From assembly GCA_002747255.1 (NCBI GenBank), contig PDUC01000045.1, forward strand, positions 17,287-81,286: a stretch of 64,000 bases of DNA. The letters run 5' to 3'. Positions 51,288 to 61,988 of this stretch are shown here, piece after piece. Under the pieces are notes generated by a model that made no database searches, was not told the origin of the DNA, and saw nothing but the letters and a program-made list of their open reading frames with translations. Every line of letters starts with the position of its first letter. Positions within the stretch are counted from its first letter, which is position 1. The translations under genes were made by a program, and so were the position numbers. Origin of the DNA: Acidobacteriota bacterium. GTDB taxonomy: Bacteria; Acidobacteriota; Holophagae; Acanthopleuribacterales; Acanthopleuribacteraceae.

Positions 51288-53975
51288 TTAATCGTTGTTG
51301 AGCTTCGCCTGTGCTGCCGCCAGTCGCGCTATGGGTACGCGATAAGGTGAGCAGGAGACGTAATCCAATCCGGCTTTGTGGAAGAAATTGACGCTCTGGG
51401 GATCACCACCGTGTTCACCGCAAACACCCAGCTTCAGTTTCGCGTTGGTTTTGCGACCTTCTTTGACGGCGTGTTTCACCAGGAAACCGATACCTTCCTG
51501 ATCGATCGAGGCGAAAGGATCCGCCGGGAAGAGTTCCTTGTCGAGGTAATGATGCAAGAAGGTGCCGCAGTCGTCTCTTGAAATACCAAATCCGCACTGA
51601 GTGAGATCGTTGGTTCCAAAGGAGAAGAACTGAGCGGTTTCAGCGACCTGACCCGCTGTGATGGCGGCTCTGGGGATTTCAATCATGGTGCCCACCAGCA
51701 CATCCGACAAACCGAATTCTTTCAGGATAGGAACTATGTGTTTCTTGACTTCATCCAGTTCCTGCTTGGAGCTGATCAGCGGAACCATAATTTCCGGAAT
51801 GGCGTTCACGCCCTCTTCCCTGGCCTGTTTGGTGGCGCTGGCAATAGCGGTTACCTGCATCCTGATGATTTCGGGATAAGTGATGCCGAGACGGCAGCCA
51901 CGGTGTCCCAGCATGGGATTGAGTTCGTGCAATTCTTCTACACGCTTGTTCAGATCGTCGACGGAGATACCCATGGCTTCGGCCACTTCGGCAATTTGCT
52001 CTTCTGTTTGAGGCAGGAACTCGTGCAGAGGAGGGTCGAGCAGGCGAATGGTTACCGGACAATCGTGCATGGCTTTGAGAATGCCGTAGAAATCTTCTTT
52101 CTGGAAGGGCAGAAGCTTGCTCAGAGCTTCTTCTCTGCCTTTTTCATCGCTGGAAAGGATCATTCTGCGAACGTGCAGGATGCGATCCTCACCGAAGAAC
52201 ATGTGTTCTGTGCGGCAGAGTCCGATGCCCTGGGCTCCCAGTAAACGGGCTACTTTGGCATCATGAGGCGCATCGGCATTGGCGCGAACACCCAGACGCT
52301 TGGTTTTTTCGACCCAACCCATGAGTTCGACGAAAAGATCCGCGGTGCTTTCGGGCTTGTAGTCGCCTGTTTCAATGTCACTGATAAGAGCAGACTCGTT
52401 ACAGGGGATACTGCCTTTGATAATTTCACCGGTACTGCCGTCAACTGAAATGCTCTCGCCTTCTTTGATAACGGTATCGCCAAATGAAATACAGCCTTTT
52501 TCGTAGTTAACACTCATGGCGGTGCACCCTACCACACAGGGTTTGCCAATACCGCGAGCGACAACTGCCGCGTGGGAAGTCATACCGCCGCGCTGGGTTA
52601 AAATTCCCTCTGCAGCGTACATACCGGCGATATCTTCAGGTGACGTTTCAGCGCGAACCAGAACAACGGCATCGCCCTTCTCAACATATTCAACCGCTTT
52701 ATCGGCAGTTAGCACCATTTTACCGGTAGCGGCACCGGGTCCCGCGTTCAGACCTTTGCCCATCAGGTTGCCTTTGGCAATGGAATCCGCCTTGGCGGCC
52801 CGGTCAAATTCGGGAGCCAGCAGCTGGCTGAGGCTGTCTGCTTCCAGGCGAACAATGGCCTCTTCCTGATCGATCAGACCTTCGCGGCACATGTCAACGG
52901 CAATGCGAAGAGCGGCTCCGGTTGTTCTCTTACCGGTACGTGTCTGAAGAATATAGAGTTTCTTATCTTCAAAGGTGAACTCCACATCCTGCATATCCTT
53001 GAAACTCTTCTCGAGGTTCTTTAGGGTTTCATCTAACTGGGAATAGATATCGGGTCGCTGCACGGAAAGGGCATCGTCGGACTCACCGAGCAGTGGGCCA
53101 GGCGTTCTGATACCGGCAACAACGTCTTCACCCTGTGCGTGGAAGAGATATTCGCCATAGACCTTGGGTTCACCAGTGGAGGGGTCTCTTGTGAAACAAA
53201 CACCTGTACCGGAAGTGGGACCCATGTTGCCGTAGACCATGGCTTGCACGTTCACGGCCGTGCCCAAACCGTTGGGAATGCCGTTGTGTTTGCGATAAAC
53301 GCGCGCGCGATCGTTGTCCCATGAGTTGAAGACCGCTTTAATGGAACCCCAGAGTTGTTCAAACGGCGATTCGGGGAATGTTTTTCCCGTTTTTTCCTTA
53401 ACCAGAGCCAGATAGGATTCAACCAGATCTTCCAAACCTGCTGTTGAAATAGCGGAATCCGTTTCTACGCCTTCTTCAATTCGCTTGGCTTCGAGAATCT
53501 TTTCAAAGTCGTGGTGTTCAACACCCATGACAACGTCGGCATACATGGTGATGAATCGGCGGTAGGAGTCCATGGCAAACTTGCGGTCGCCACTGGCTTC
53601 AGCCAGACGTTCAACCGCTTCTTTATTCAGACCCAGGTTCAAGACCGTATCCATCATGCCAGGCATGGAAATGGGAGCGCCAGAGCGAACGGAGACCAGA
53701 AGAGGAAAACCGCTGCCTTCAAATTTCTTGTCTAAAACACCTTCAAGCCATTTCATTCCCTCTGTAACCTGCTCTTTGAGTTCATCCCAAAGTACCGCGC
53801 CTTTTTCAAGGTACGTGTTGCAGGCATCGGTCGTAATGGTAATTCCCGGCGGAACGGGGATCCCCATTTTACACATAGCGGCCAGGCCTGCGCCTTTCCC
53901 GCCGAGTGTCGCTTTCATGTTACCTTCACCGTCGGTGAATTCCTTTGAAAACTTGTAGACGTATTTATCGGTCAT
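51288..53975 (-). CDS. ppdK: Pyruvate, phosphate dikinase
   Basis: Interconverts pyruvate, ATP and Pi with PEP, AMP and PPi, linking glycolysis and gluconeogenesis. The N-terminal ATP-grasp domain begins TLGGKGAGLAAMCKMGIPVPPG. The swivelling phosphohistidine domain has the catalytic His in GGMTSHAAVVARG (near residue 465). The C-terminal PEP-binding barrel includes RTEHMFF, FGTNDLTQCGFGISRDD and the catalytic Cys in KLGVCGEHGGDP. 895 residues is standard. AAGGAGAG lies 5 bases before the ATG. It follows glyS by 48 bases and is the last gene of the operon. Confidence 0.97.
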   Translation of the reverse strand: MTDKYVYKFSKEFTDGEGNMKATLGGKGAGLAAMCKMGIPVPPGITITTDACNTYLEKGAVLWDELKEQVTEGMKWLEGVLDKKFEGSGFPLLVSVRSGAPISMPGMMDTVLNLGLNKEAVERLAEASGDRKFAMDSYRRFITMYADVVMGVEHHDFEKILEAKRIEEGVETDSAISTAGLEDLVESYLALVKEKTGKTFPESPFEQLWGSIKAVFNSWDNDRARVYRKHNGIPNGLGTAVNVQAMVYGNMGPTSGTGVCFTRDPSTGEPKVYGEYLFHAQGEDVVAGIRTPGPLLGESDDALSVQRPDIYSQLDETLKNLEKSFKDMQDVEFTFEDKKLYILQTRTGKRTTGAALRIAVDMCREGLIDQEEAIVRLEADSLSQLLAPEFDRAAKADSIAKGNLMGKGLNAGPGAATGKMVLTADKAVEYVEKGDAVVLVRAETSPEDIAGMYAAEGILTQRGGMTSHAAVVARGIGKPCVVGCTAMSVNYEKGCISFGDTVIKEGESISVDGSTGEIIKGSIPCNESALISDIETGDYKPESTADLFVELMGWVEKTKRLGVRANADAPHDAKVARLLGAQGIGLCRTEHMFFGEDRILHVRRMILSSDEKGREEALSKLLPFQKEDFYGILKAMHDCPVTIRLLDPPLHEFLPQTEEQIAEVAEAMGISVDDLNKRVEELHELNPMLGHRGCRLGITYPEIIRMQVTAIASATKQAREEGVNAIPEIMVPLISSKQELDEVKKHIVPILKEFGLSDVLVGTMIEIPRAAITAGQVAETAQFFSFGTNDLTQCGFGISRDDCGTFLHHYLDKELFPADPFASIDQEGIGFLVKHAVKEGRKTNAKLKLGVCGEHGGDPQSVNFFHKAGLDYVSCSPYRVPIARLAAAQAKLNND

Positions 53976-54023
53976 ATTCTCTCCTTCATTTTAATTAAGT
54001 GTCGTCTCAGTGTGCATTGCGAA

Positions 54024-56105
54024 TTACTTCACTTCGAGGCAGGTTAAATCTGCCACCAAACCCAAAGTATCTCGCATAATTTTTAGCATGGCCTTGCGGT
54101 TGAGTCTTACTTTCTCATCCTCAGCGTTGACAAAAACGCCGTCGGGCGAGAAATAGGCTTCAACCGGGTCAACCAGACCGGCCATGGCATCCATGGCGTC
54201 GTTATAGGCGCAATGATCGATGGCATCCGTAATGGTCGTCTGAAGTTCTGTAAACAGGCTCCAGAGTTCTTTTTCGATGGGGTCTTCAAAGAGCGATTCG
54301 TCGAGCTCCACCAGTCTGTCTTCTTCGTCCTGAATCACATTTTTCATTCTCTTGAGGTTGCGGAAAAGCGAGATAAAGTTACCTCGATCCACTTGTGTCT
54401 TGACAGCGTCGGCTCGCGGGATCAGAAGATCTATTCGTTCCGAATCAGCCGCGAGGACGGCTTCCACCAGGTCGTAGGAATAACCCTTTCTCTTGAGGAT
54501 GTATCGCATGCGGTCGATCATAAAGTCTTCAATTTCCTGAGGTGTCTCCTCGGGAATAGCAAGTGTGCCTTCATAGGCCGAAAGAACGCAGTTCAACAGA
54601 TCACTCAGTTTAAGGGGCAGGTCGCGTTCCATGAGTACCCGAATGACGCCCTGTGCCGCGCGGCGAAGAGCGTAGGGATCTTTGGTTCCCGTCGGTTTGA
54701 GGCCCACCGCAAAACAGCCTACCAGGGTATCCATTTTATCGGCAATGGAAACAATGGACGAGCTGGTTTCCGTGGGCATATCGTCTTCCATGCTCATGGG
54801 CAGGTAGTGTTCGTAAACGCCTTTGTAAATCGTTTCACTTTTGCCTTTTTCTTCCAGCAGCAGGCCGCCGACCACACCCTGCAGTTCGGGAAACTCGAAA
54901 ACCAGTTCACTGAACAAATCGGTTTTACAGTGGCGGGCCGCGTAGCGAATATCTTTCTGATCCTGCTGCAAGCCCAGGTGATCGGCCACGGAGGAAGCTA
55001 TTTTTTCAATTCGCTCCGTTTTCTGGTAGTAGTCACCGATTTTCACCTGAAAGACCAGGTTCTTCAGTTTCGCGCGCATGGTTTCAAAATCTTTTTTGCG
55101 ATCGGAGCCCCAGAAGAAATGGGCATCCCACAGTCGGGCTTTGAGCACCCATTCGTTGCCCTTCTTGATGAGTCCCTTGTCATCCTGAACCGTTGAGGCA
55201 ACAGACAGGAAGTACGGCATGAGCTGACCCGACTCATCTTCCACGCAGAACGATTTTTGATGTTCACGCAGAGAGGTGATCAGGATTTCACGCGGAATTT
55301 CAAGGAATTCCGGGTTGAACTCACCGCAAACGACATAGGGAACTTCCACCAATTCCGGTAATTCTCGCATCAGGCCGGGATCTTCAACGAGCTTGCCGCC
55401 CACGCGCTTTAAATGCCGATCGATCTGTTCCTTGATCATGGCGACCCGCTGCTCAGAGGAAACGATCACCGCGTTTTCTTCCTTTAATTTGAGGTAGGAT
55501 TCAATGCTGTCAACTTCAAAACGGGCCTTGCCGTGGAAGCGGTGACCAAAGGTGACGTTACCTGATTGAACACCTGCAAACTCAAAGGGAATCACCTTCC
55601 CGCCGAAAAGAGCCAGAATATTGCGCACGGGTCTGACAAACTGGGCGTCACCACTTCCCCACTTCATTTTTTTTGGGAAACTGAGTCTGGCTAAAAGGCC
55701 AGGAACCGCTTCGGCCAATATATCTTTTGTTTTCTTACCCTTGACAAAAACAGTACCGGCCAGAATCTCACCCTTAGGCTGTGAAACCCGTTTCAGATCT
55801 TCTTGTTTGAGAGCGGTATTCTTTTTGAGAAAACCCTGTAAAGCACGGGTGGGGTTGCCATCTGCGTCAAAGGCGATCCTGACGGGAGGTCCCATGACGG
55901 TTTCTTCCCGGTCTTGCTGCTTCTCCTGAACGTCCGCGGCGTAAATGAGCAACTGTCTGGGTGCACCGCTGGCCTGGAGATCTTCAAACTTGATATCCGC
56001 TTGCGAAAGCGTTTTTTTGATGCCGTCAGCCAGTTCCCTGACGGCCCTGGCCAACATGCGGGCCGGGACTTCTTCGATTCCTATTTCAATCAGCAATTCA
56101 GCCAT
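54024..56105 (-). CDS. glyS: Glycyl-tRNA synthetase beta subunit
   Basis: Beta chain of the alpha2-beta2 glycyl-tRNA synthetase; it binds tRNA and carries HD-like and anticodon-binding parts. Start at ATG 56105: the family N-terminus [16 protein letters not shown] begins here, GGGGGAGA is 4 bases upstream, and the gene overlaps glyQ by 8 bases. Features include [19 protein letters not shown] and a C-terminal DALR-type helix bundle. 693 residues matches the usual 685-700. The tetrameric form (GlyQ+GlyS), rather than the dimeric eukaryote-like form, fits most Gram-negative bacteria. Confidence 0.97.
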   Translation of the reverse strand: MAELLIEIGIEEVPARMLARAVRELADGIKKTLSQADIKFEDLQASGAPRQLLIYAADVQEKQQDREETVMGPPVRIAFDADGNPTRALQGFLKKNTALKQEDLKRVSQPKGEILAGTVFVKGKKTKDILAEAVPGLLARLSFPKKMKWGSGDAQFVRPVRNILALFGGKVIPFEFAGVQSGNVTFGHRFHGKARFEVDSIESYLKLKEENAVIVSSEQRVAMIKEQIDRHLKRVGGKLVEDPGLMRELPELVEVPYVVCGEFNPEFLEIPREILITSLREHQKSFCVEDESGQLMPYFLSVASTVQDDKGLIKKGNEWVLKARLWDAHFFWGSDRKKDFETMRAKLKNLVFQVKIGDYYQKTERIEKIASSVADHLGLQQDQKDIRYAARHCKTDLFSELVFEFPELQGVVGGLLLEEKGKSETIYKGVYEHYLPMSMEDDMPTETSSSIVSIADKMDTLVGCFAVGLKPTGTKDPYALRRAAQGVIRVLMERDLPLKLSDLLNCVLSAYEGTLAIPEETPQEIEDFMIDRMRYILKRKGYSYDLVEAVLAADSERIDLLIPRADAVKTQVDRGNFISLFRNLKRMKNVIQDEEDRLVELDESLFEDPIEKELWSLFTELQTTITDAIDHCAYNDAMDAMAGLVDPVEAYFSPDGVFVNAEDEKVRLNRKAMLKIMRDTLGLVADLTCLEVK

Positions 56106-56955
56106 GGTTCTCCCCCTTTTTGTTCTCCAGTACCTTTTCGGCAACCACGCAGCTCATTTTGCGGACACGGGCGATGTAGCCCGCGCGCTGGGTCACGCTG
56201 ACGGCGCCTCGGGCATCGAGGACATTGAAAGTGTGGGAGCATTTGAGTGCGTAATCGAACGCGACTAATGGGAGATTGGCTTCCAGAAGACGGTAGGCTT
56301 CCTTTTCGTATTGGTCAAACAGCATCTGGTGAAGCTCGATATCGGCCTCTTCAAAACAGTATTTTGAGAATTCGTATTCTTCTCGCTTCCTGACCGTCCC
56401 GTAAGTGACATCGTCCGACCATTTCAGATCGAACATGTTATCGACTCCGCCCAGGAACATACAAAGCCTTTCAATTCCGTAGGTTATTTCCACTGAAACA
56501 GGTTTGAGGTCAATGCCGCCAACCTGCTGGAAATAGGTGAACTGGGTGATTTCCATTCCATCCAACAGAACCTGCCAGCCAACACCCCAGGCACCCAGGG
56601 TGGGAGCTTCCCAGTTGTCTTCCTCAAAGCGGATATCGTGTTCTTTGGGATCGATGCCGAACACACGCAAACTGTCAAGGTAAATATCTTGTATATCGTC
56701 CGGTGAAGGTTTCACGATCACCTGGAACTGGTAGTGTTTTTGAACCCGAAACGGGTTTTCCCCGTAACGACCGTCCGCAGGCCGTCTACTTGGTTCCACA
56801 TAGGCCACTTTCCAGGGTTCGGGACCCAGAGCTTTGAGAAACGTGTGGGGATTCATGGTTCCTGCCCCGGTTTCTATGTCGTATGGCTGTGAAAGGACGC
56901 ATCCCCTATCAGCCCAAAAATTCATCAATGCAAGCGTTAAATCTTGAAACTTCAC
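56098..56955 (-). CDS. glyQ: Glycyl-tRNA synthetase alpha subunit
   Basis: Catalytic class II subunit forming glycyl-adenylate. Signature blocks: [60 protein letters not shown], and [13 protein letters not shown]-type (here [14 protein letters not shown]). 285 residues is normal. The start is GTG at 56955 overlapping the recO stop (GTGA), with GGGAG 11 bases upstream. It is translationally coupled on both sides. Confidence 0.97.
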   Translation of the reverse strand: MKFQDLTLALMNFWADRGCVLSQPYDIETGAGTMNPHTFLKALGPEPWKVAYVEPSRRPADGRYGENPFRVQKHYQFQVIVKPSPDDIQDIYLDSLRVFGIDPKEHDIRFEEDNWEAPTLGAWGVGWQVLLDGMEITQFTYFQQVGGIDLKPVSVEITYGIERLCMFLGGVDNMFDLKWSDDVTYGTVRKREEYEFSKYCFEEADIELHQMLFDQYEKEAYRLLEANLPLVAFDYALKCSHTFNVLDARGAVSVTQRAGYIARVRKMSCVVAEKVLENKKGENHG

Positions 56956-57662
56956 AGGATTTCTTTCTCCCTGAATTGGTCCATTAATAACTTTCTAGCG
57001 ACCAATTTCCTATTGATAATGGAACGCCAGAGAGAGCCCGCAGCTTCGCTCAGGCAGTTCGGAACACCGTATTGTAGGGCAAAACGAACAAATTGCTCAA
57101 TTGTTTGTTTGAAACACTCCTGTAAAAGCAGCCTGTCCGCTTCGGAACACCCGCCATTTGTTGACATTACCATTTGACTTTTTTTCAACTTCATTTTGCC
57201 GTCAGATGTTATTTCCACATCATGGATATTCCTGATAACGGGAAACTCACCACATAAAGCCAGTAACCAGAACTCAAAGTAAAGGTTCATGCCAGGATAG
57301 TGTTTGCGAGCGGGAGACTTCTTCATATAATCCGTCACATGATCGAGCAGCCGAAAAACGCGTTCATCCCGCTGTCCCGCGCCATGGCTGTGCTCGATCA
57401 AGAAGGCCCAATGCTGCAATAACGCTAACGACAGGTAATCACTTGAAACCTGAAACAGCTGTTTCTCCACCTGTACGCAGCTGATTCGCTTCAATTCAGA
57501 CTGTTCCTTACCGCTGAATTGAGCCCCGACCTTGTTTAAAGTGATCAGAGCACTTTTCATGTTGTTCTTTCGCCCGAAACGGCCAATACATCGAATGAGA
57601 CCCGTTGCCTGCCCGAAACAACTGATCAGGAGTTGATGGTCCGTATAGGGTTGCTGCCTCAA
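56952..57662 (-). CDS. recO: DNA repair protein RecO, start uncertain
   Basis: RecF-pathway mediator that loads RecA at gaps. Weakly conserved overall, but [33 protein letters not shown] matches the RecO N-terminal OB-fold pattern, and the rest is the helical RecO domain. A C4 zinc site is not visible. The earliest canonical codon, TTG 57662, has no Shine-Dalgarno and cuts off the first OB strand. The frame stays open upstream and reads SQSAFIL just before it. GGAG (57702-57705) sits 6 bases ahead of an in-frame ATC at 57695, which would give 247 residues. No ATG, GTG or TTG exists between an upstream in-frame stop and 57662. Confidence 0.82.
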   Translation of the reverse strand: MRQQPYTDHQLLISCFGQATGLIRCIGRFGRKNNMKSALITLNKVGAQFSGKEQSELKRISCVQVEKQLFQVSSDYLSLALLQHWAFLIEHSHGAGQRDERVFRLLDHVTDYMKKSPARKHYPGMNLYFEFWLLALCGEFPVIRNIHDVEITSDGKMKLKKSQMVMSTNGGCSEADRLLLQECFKQTIEQFVRFALQYGVPNCLSEAAGSLWRSIINRKLVARKLLMDQFREKEIL

Positions 57663-57778
57663 AATGAAGGCTGATTGCGATAGATGTTGTTTGATGGGGT
57701 TCTCCGTAAATGAGGGTATGGTTGAAATTGCCGGTGAGACTGCAGTTGAGGCCTGTGGGCCATCTGCATTAGCCTGAA

Positions 57779-60355
57779 TTATTGCACCACCACTTCAACG
57801 GGATTGACCGGTTTCATGTACTTCTCTGCAACGCCTCTGACCTGTTCAAAGGTAACTTCCTCGAGTGCTTTCAGCTGGTTGGAATCCGCCTGAATATCCC
57901 CTTCAAAATAGTAGGACTTGCCCAGGTAAAAGCCCTGGTTGATACTGGATAACCTGCGGAACATCATTCGACCGAGGTACATGTTGACGGCTTTTGTCAA
58001 TTCCTTTTCATCGAATTGTTCCAGGATCTTTTGATCAAAGAATGCGGGCAATTGAGTTCTGACGGTGGCCACATTCTCGGGTCGGGTTGCCATGTTGATG
58101 TAAAACAGCGCTTTGGCATGGTGAATCCGAATTCCCGCGCTCATTCTGTAGGCAAGACCCTGTTTTTCGCGAATATCAAACACAATTTCATCTTTCAATA
58201 AAAGAGAAAGGGCCGTCAGGGCAGCTCGATCCTGCGGATCGATATCCGTTACAAAGCCGTAAAAGAGTAGAGCTTGCTCACCACCCTGTTCAATGACTAC
58301 CGGTTCCGATTTTTCAGGATTCCTGAGCTGCTCCTGTCGCGGTGCTTCTGAAACGGGTTCACCTTCAGGTACGCGCTTGAAATCCGCAAGACGGCTTAAA
58401 ACCTCTTCTTCTGTCTGATTGGAAACAACGCTCAAAATCACGTTACCCGGTTGGAAATAGCGTTTACCAAATTCCAGTAAACCGGCATAGTCCAGCACTT
58501 TTTCTTCTTCCGGCGGTTCCTGCTCGTAGACCCTGGATCGCCAGGTTTTGTTGAAGAGGTCGCGTTCTTTTTGGGGCGGTTTCATCATGGCCATGCGATT
58601 AAAAAACGATTGAGCCTGTTCAAACTCCTCTTCAGTGGGAACAAACGACAGCATTTGCCTGTTCAGGAAGGCGGTGATTTCGGCGGAAGCAGATGCCAAT
58701 CCCTCCACGCGGATGTAGCCAAAATCGGAATGCAGGTAAATATCGTCCATGGGAATCCAGGGATTGTCATTCACGGTGAAAATAAGACCGTACATCTTTA
58801 TTTCTTCTTGCATTTCCGGTGTTTTCATTCTCTCACCGAAACAATGGTGCCACAATTTGGCCGCATCCTTACCGTATTGCCTTTCCAGGACCGATTTGTG
58901 TTTGAAAAGATAGTGCAGAGCCAGCAGGTCACTGCCCGGGATGGTCTTGACAATCACGGTGGGCTTGCCAGCCTGTTCGGCTTCATCTGACTTGGAAACA
59001 CGAGTGAGTTGTTCCTGCCGCGTTTGATCTTCTTTTTTGGTTGTTTCCGGGTGCTGAATGAGGGTAAAGAGGTAGTGATCTAAACGCAAATCGGTCAGGC
59101 GTTCGGCTTCCTTAAAAAAGCCCTGCCCCGAATAGGCGTTCAAAATGGAATCAATACCGTTTTCCGCAAGAGCGGCGGCATTGTAAATGCCGAACATGTG
59201 GGGTTTTTCGGTGTTCCTGAAAAAGGAAGACCGTGCTTTCACACTTTCAGCTTGAATGGTCTCCATTCCAAGCGCCCAATCCAAACCGTTCAGATGTCCT
59301 CTCAATAACTTCAACAGCGGTGCGGGTTTCGCTGTTTCATCAATCACCAGGCTGGCCTGCAGGAAACACCCCAGCGGTGACTGTCTGGTCGCAAACGATA
59401 TGGATTTGAACACTTCCGGATGAGCCTTGGTTAACGCGTTTTGCAATGCCTTAGTCTGTTTTTCGATAAAGACATCAACCAGCAACAAACCCTCGCTGCT
59501 CAGATCCGGCAAGCTGAAGAAAACCTGCATAAGAGTTTCTTTGCCTTTGTAGAACCGATGAATGAAGTCCTCTCTCTTCTTTCCCACCATAGGCGAAGCA
59601 TGAAAACCCGTAGCCAGTAAGTCCGAATGTCCGGTTCTCACCTCTCCTGGTTCCCATACACCATAGATCTCCTTTATTTTCTTTAACATATCACGAGCAT
59701 CAAAATTGCCGACAACAGAAAGAACCATGTTGTTGGGTACGTAATAGTTCTTGTAAAACGCGTAGACATCATCCCGCTTCATGGCTTTTATGGTTTCATA
59801 GGTTCCCAGAGTTGGCAGAGAAAGAGCGTGCCCCTCGTAAAGCAGCTCTTTGATCAACCTCTCGGTTTGCTCTCTGGGTTGGGCCAGGCTCTTGGCAATT
59901 TCTTCCATGACAATGCCCTTCTCTTTTGCAAACTTTTCAGCGGGAAGAGTGGAGTCAAATAACATAGCTGCCTGCAGTTTCATCCCCTGGTCTATGTTCT
60001 CACAGGGCGTGACCATCATGAAGTTGGTAAAAAACTCGCCGGTGTTGGCATTGTTGTAACCGCCGATCATGTCAGTTGCATCGTAGAGTTCCTTCTGAGT
60101 CATGGTGGTGGTACCGTTAAAAAGCAGGTGTTCGAGCATGTGACTCATGCCGCTGCTGGCAAAGGTCTCATAGGCCGAACCCACTTTCACAACCACGTTG
60201 ACGCCTGTCATGGGAAGTGATTTTTTCTCGATCATCAAGACCTGCAAACCGTTGTCCAGTTTGTGGATTGAAACGCCCGACGGCAGCTTTTCTGCCGCTA
60301 ACAGACAGCTGGCGGCCAGCATGGATAGAAGAAGAAGTGTTAGATGTTTTCTCAT
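57779..60355 (-). CDS. M16-family zinc metalloprotease (pitrilysin/insulinase type)
   Basis: Exported two-lobed M16 peptidase of 858 residues. Start at ATG 60355, 8 bases after AGGAG, opening onto a signal (RKHLTLLLLSMLAASCLLAAE); LAASC could be a lipobox, with signal peptidase I cleavage the alternative. The inverted zinc site is H72-x-x-E75-H76 in SHMLEHLLFNGT, with the downstream Glu in KGIVMEEIA. The second half is an inactive M16 repeat, as in family members that form a closed clamshell. Typical substrates are peptides or organelle-like presequences; none is known here. First gene of the M16-recO-glyQ-glyS-ppdK operon. Confidence 0.93.
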   Translation of the reverse strand: MRKHLTLLLLSMLAASCLLAAEKLPSGVSIHKLDNGLQVLMIEKKSLPMTGVNVVVKVGSAYETFASSGMSHMLEHLLFNGTTTMTQKELYDATDMIGGYNNANTGEFFTNFMMVTPCENIDQGMKLQAAMLFDSTLPAEKFAKEKGIVMEEIAKSLAQPREQTERLIKELLYEGHALSLPTLGTYETIKAMKRDDVYAFYKNYYVPNNMVLSVVGNFDARDMLKKIKEIYGVWEPGEVRTGHSDLLATGFHASPMVGKKREDFIHRFYKGKETLMQVFFSLPDLSSEGLLLVDVFIEKQTKALQNALTKAHPEVFKSISFATRQSPLGCFLQASLVIDETAKPAPLLKLLRGHLNGLDWALGMETIQAESVKARSSFFRNTEKPHMFGIYNAAALAENGIDSILNAYSGQGFFKEAERLTDLRLDHYLFTLIQHPETTKKEDQTRQEQLTRVSKSDEAEQAGKPTVIVKTIPGSDLLALHYLFKHKSVLERQYGKDAAKLWHHCFGERMKTPEMQEEIKMYGLIFTVNDNPWIPMDDIYLHSDFGYIRVEGLASASAEITAFLNRQMLSFVPTEEEFEQAQSFFNRMAMMKPPQKERDLFNKTWRSRVYEQEPPEEEKVLDYAGLLEFGKRYFQPGNVILSVVSNQTEEEVLSRLADFKRVPEGEPVSEAPRQEQLRNPEKSEPVVIEQGGEQALLFYGFVTDIDPQDRAALTALSLLLKDEIVFDIREKQGLAYRMSAGIRIHHAKALFYINMATRPENVATVRTQLPAFFDQKILEQFDEKELTKAVNMYLGRMMFRRLSSINQGFYLGKSYYFEGDIQADSNQLKALEEVTFEQVRGVAEKYMKPVNPVEVVVQ

Positions 60356-60750
60356 GACGAAACTCCTGTATTCATTGAGTTCTGATTGTAACAAAAAGAA
60401 CGTTGCAGGTCGATGCGGGGTTTCAGGTCGATGTCAGTGAGCCCTGTTCCTTTCTGAATCTTTTCAGTTCCGTAAAGAAACAGGGTGATTCCAGGTGTTG
60501 AACTAGGGACGTCATGAACAAGACCGCGAGAACAAACCGGAAAAACCGCTGTTGTTGACATACAGCACGCGACGTTGACACATCGTGACAAACCAGCTAG
60601 ATTGATTTGTATCGCGGTCTTCCTTTGGGCTGAAACGAAAAAGATGGAGCGTGTCTTTAGCTGATCGTCGCGCCGTCCTCAAGTGGAAGCACCGTGCTGA
60701 CGGCCAAACTTCCAACAACAGTCAGGTGCCAAGTGGTCCAGGAGTCAACA
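60356..60750. other. Divergent intergenic region M16 / acetyltransferase
   Basis: About 395 bases containing a candidate promoter (60575-60603) for the rightward acetyltransferase gene. No other gene or structured RNA was recognised. TTGACA occurs twice, 20 bases apart (60555 and 60575); only the second has a suitable -10. Confidence 0.4.
60575..60603 (+). promoter_or_regulatory. Candidate promoter of the 60751 acetyltransferase gene
   Basis: TTGACA (60575-60580), a 17-base spacer and TAGATT (60598-60603). It gives a leader of about 140 bases to ATG 60751. Confidence 0.45.
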
Positions 60751-61248
60751 ATGCCAAACATCACGATTCGATACCAACAAATAGGTGACGCCAAGCGGTT
60801 TTACGAGATCCTCAACCATCCGGATTTCGTGCTCTTTCCCGCCAAGCCTGGCAGTATTGAAGAAGAAAAACGGTATTTACGAGCGGGCAAGGAACGCAAA
60901 AAGAAGAACCTGGAACACTGCTTCACCATTCTGCTGAACGGAGAAGTTGCAGGGGCCGTTGGAGTGAAAATCGATCAGCATCGAACCTATATCGGAGAAA
61001 TAGGTTACTTTGTGGATCGCAAGTACTGGGGTCAGGGTGTCGCACCCCAGGCAGTTGCTCTTCTGGAGAAGATCTGTTTTGAGACACTCGGATTGGAGCG
61101 AATTGAACTGGTAACACTAACGCAAAATAAAGGGAGCATTCGGGTTGCCGAAAAATGCGGCTATGAAAAAGAGGGCGTGCAAAGGCACAAAATCGTGCAT
61201 GAAGAACAATGGTGTGACGCCCTGCTATTTGCAAAGGTAAACAGTTAA
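60751..61248 (+). CDS. GNAT acetyltransferase, RimJ/RimL-like
   Basis: Acetyl-CoA N-acetyltransferase of 165 residues. ATG 60751 is preferred: AGGAG lies 6 bases upstream, and the longer frame starts without a site. The fold shows PNITIRYQQIGDAKRFYEILNHPDF at the start, then EIGYFVDRKYWGQGVAPQAVALLEKICFETLGLERIEL (pyrophosphate loop YWGQGVA) and GSIRVAEKCGYEKEG, the pattern of RimJ/RimL-type alpha-amino and small-molecule acetyltransferases. Substrate unknown. It borders the toxin/immunity debris zone. Confidence 0.9.
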   Translation: MPNITIRYQQIGDAKRFYEILNHPDFVLFPAKPGSIEEEKRYLRAGKERKKKNLEHCFTILLNGEVAGAVGVKIDQHRTYIGEIGYFVDRKYWGQGVAPQAVALLEKICFETLGLERIELVTLTQNKGSIRVAEKCGYEKEGVQRHKIVHEEQWCDALLFAKVNS

Positions 61249-61428
61249 AATAGCGTGTTTCCATACAGGGTCCTGGTTACACGGGAAATGGAATAATTGC
61301 TGTTTAGCTTAAGGTGGTTTTGGGGCTTTGTCAATAAGGGTGAAACCTTAGACAGCGAGAAAGGGCTTCATCAGATATCGAGGTCGTAAGGCTCATAGAG
61401 ATATCGCCTTCAATCCGCATTTGCCATT

Positions 61429-61522
61429 TTTCAGCTTGCTCTCGCTGAAAAACAACTTATGATTTCATTCAACTTTGATTATTTTTCGTCTGATTCACTC
61501 TAGGACGAGTTTTGGGGAAGGA
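61429..61522 (+). repeat. 3'-flank repeat A
   Basis: A block of about 95 bases downstream of (and overlapping the end of) the EndoU-side immunity gene. It is strongly similar to 62850-62943 downstream of the second immunity gene. Shared core: TTTCAGCTTG, CTGAAAA, AACAACTTATGATTTCATTC, GATTCACT or AATTCACT, and a GGGAAGGA/GGGAGGGA end. Confidence 0.7.
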
Positions 61523-61977
61523 TCCTTTTCCAAAGCCTTCTTTAAAGAAGAAACTGCCAACTCCAGTTCAGTTAAATCTTTGAAATCCCAATTTTTCGAC
61601 TTACAAAAACAAACTACTTTTTCGGATGTATTAATTATTGTTTTGAAAAAATCAATTTGCTTTACCTTAGAACTGATTAGAATAGTAGAGCATTCACCCA
61701 TATTATGTATGCCTTTCAAGAAAAGCGATTTTTCATCCTTCGTTACTTCAATATGGAGCTCAAAAGGACCATCCATAAATGTAAAACTCTCGCTAGTTGA
61801 ACCATTATTGACAATCCTCAAAATTGCAGATAGCCACCAGTTCAAAATAATGACAAGAAAATCATTCCATCCCTTTTCTGGAAATTCTTTACCATCAATC
61901 GAAAAGTATATTGCCCCAGTTGCTAGTTTTCCAGGAACCCATTGTAATGATTTAACATCTACTTCAAGTGATATCAT
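61495..61977 (-). CDS. Putative immunity protein of the Rhs-EndoU cassette
   Basis: 160-residue soluble protein with no recognised domain; Lys/Ile/Asp-rich and low GC. It starts 11 bases after the last codon of the EndoU toxin remnant, with GGAG in the gap. In Rhs and CDI toxin loci the immunity gene follows the toxin tip at exactly this kind of spacing, so this is very probably the cognate inhibitor. The frame is intact although the toxin is not. The pattern LEVDVKSLQWVPGKLATGAIYF opens the protein and a helix (DLTELELAVSSLKKALEKDP) closes it. Confidence 0.72.
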   Translation of the reverse strand: MISLEVDVKSLQWVPGKLATGAIYFSIDGKEFPEKGWNDFLVIILNWWLSAILRIVNNGSTSESFTFMDGPFELHIEVTKDEKSLFLKGIHNMGECSTILISSKVKQIDFFKTIINTSEKVVCFCKSKNWDFKDLTELELAVSSLKKALEKDPSPKLVLE

Positions 61978-61988
61978 ATCTTTTCTCC

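Noticed and set aside
54213-55196. 327-codon plus-strand frame opposite glyS
   Set aside because: It is a shadow of the conserved glyS coding strand; its composition is antisense-like and no start site is present.
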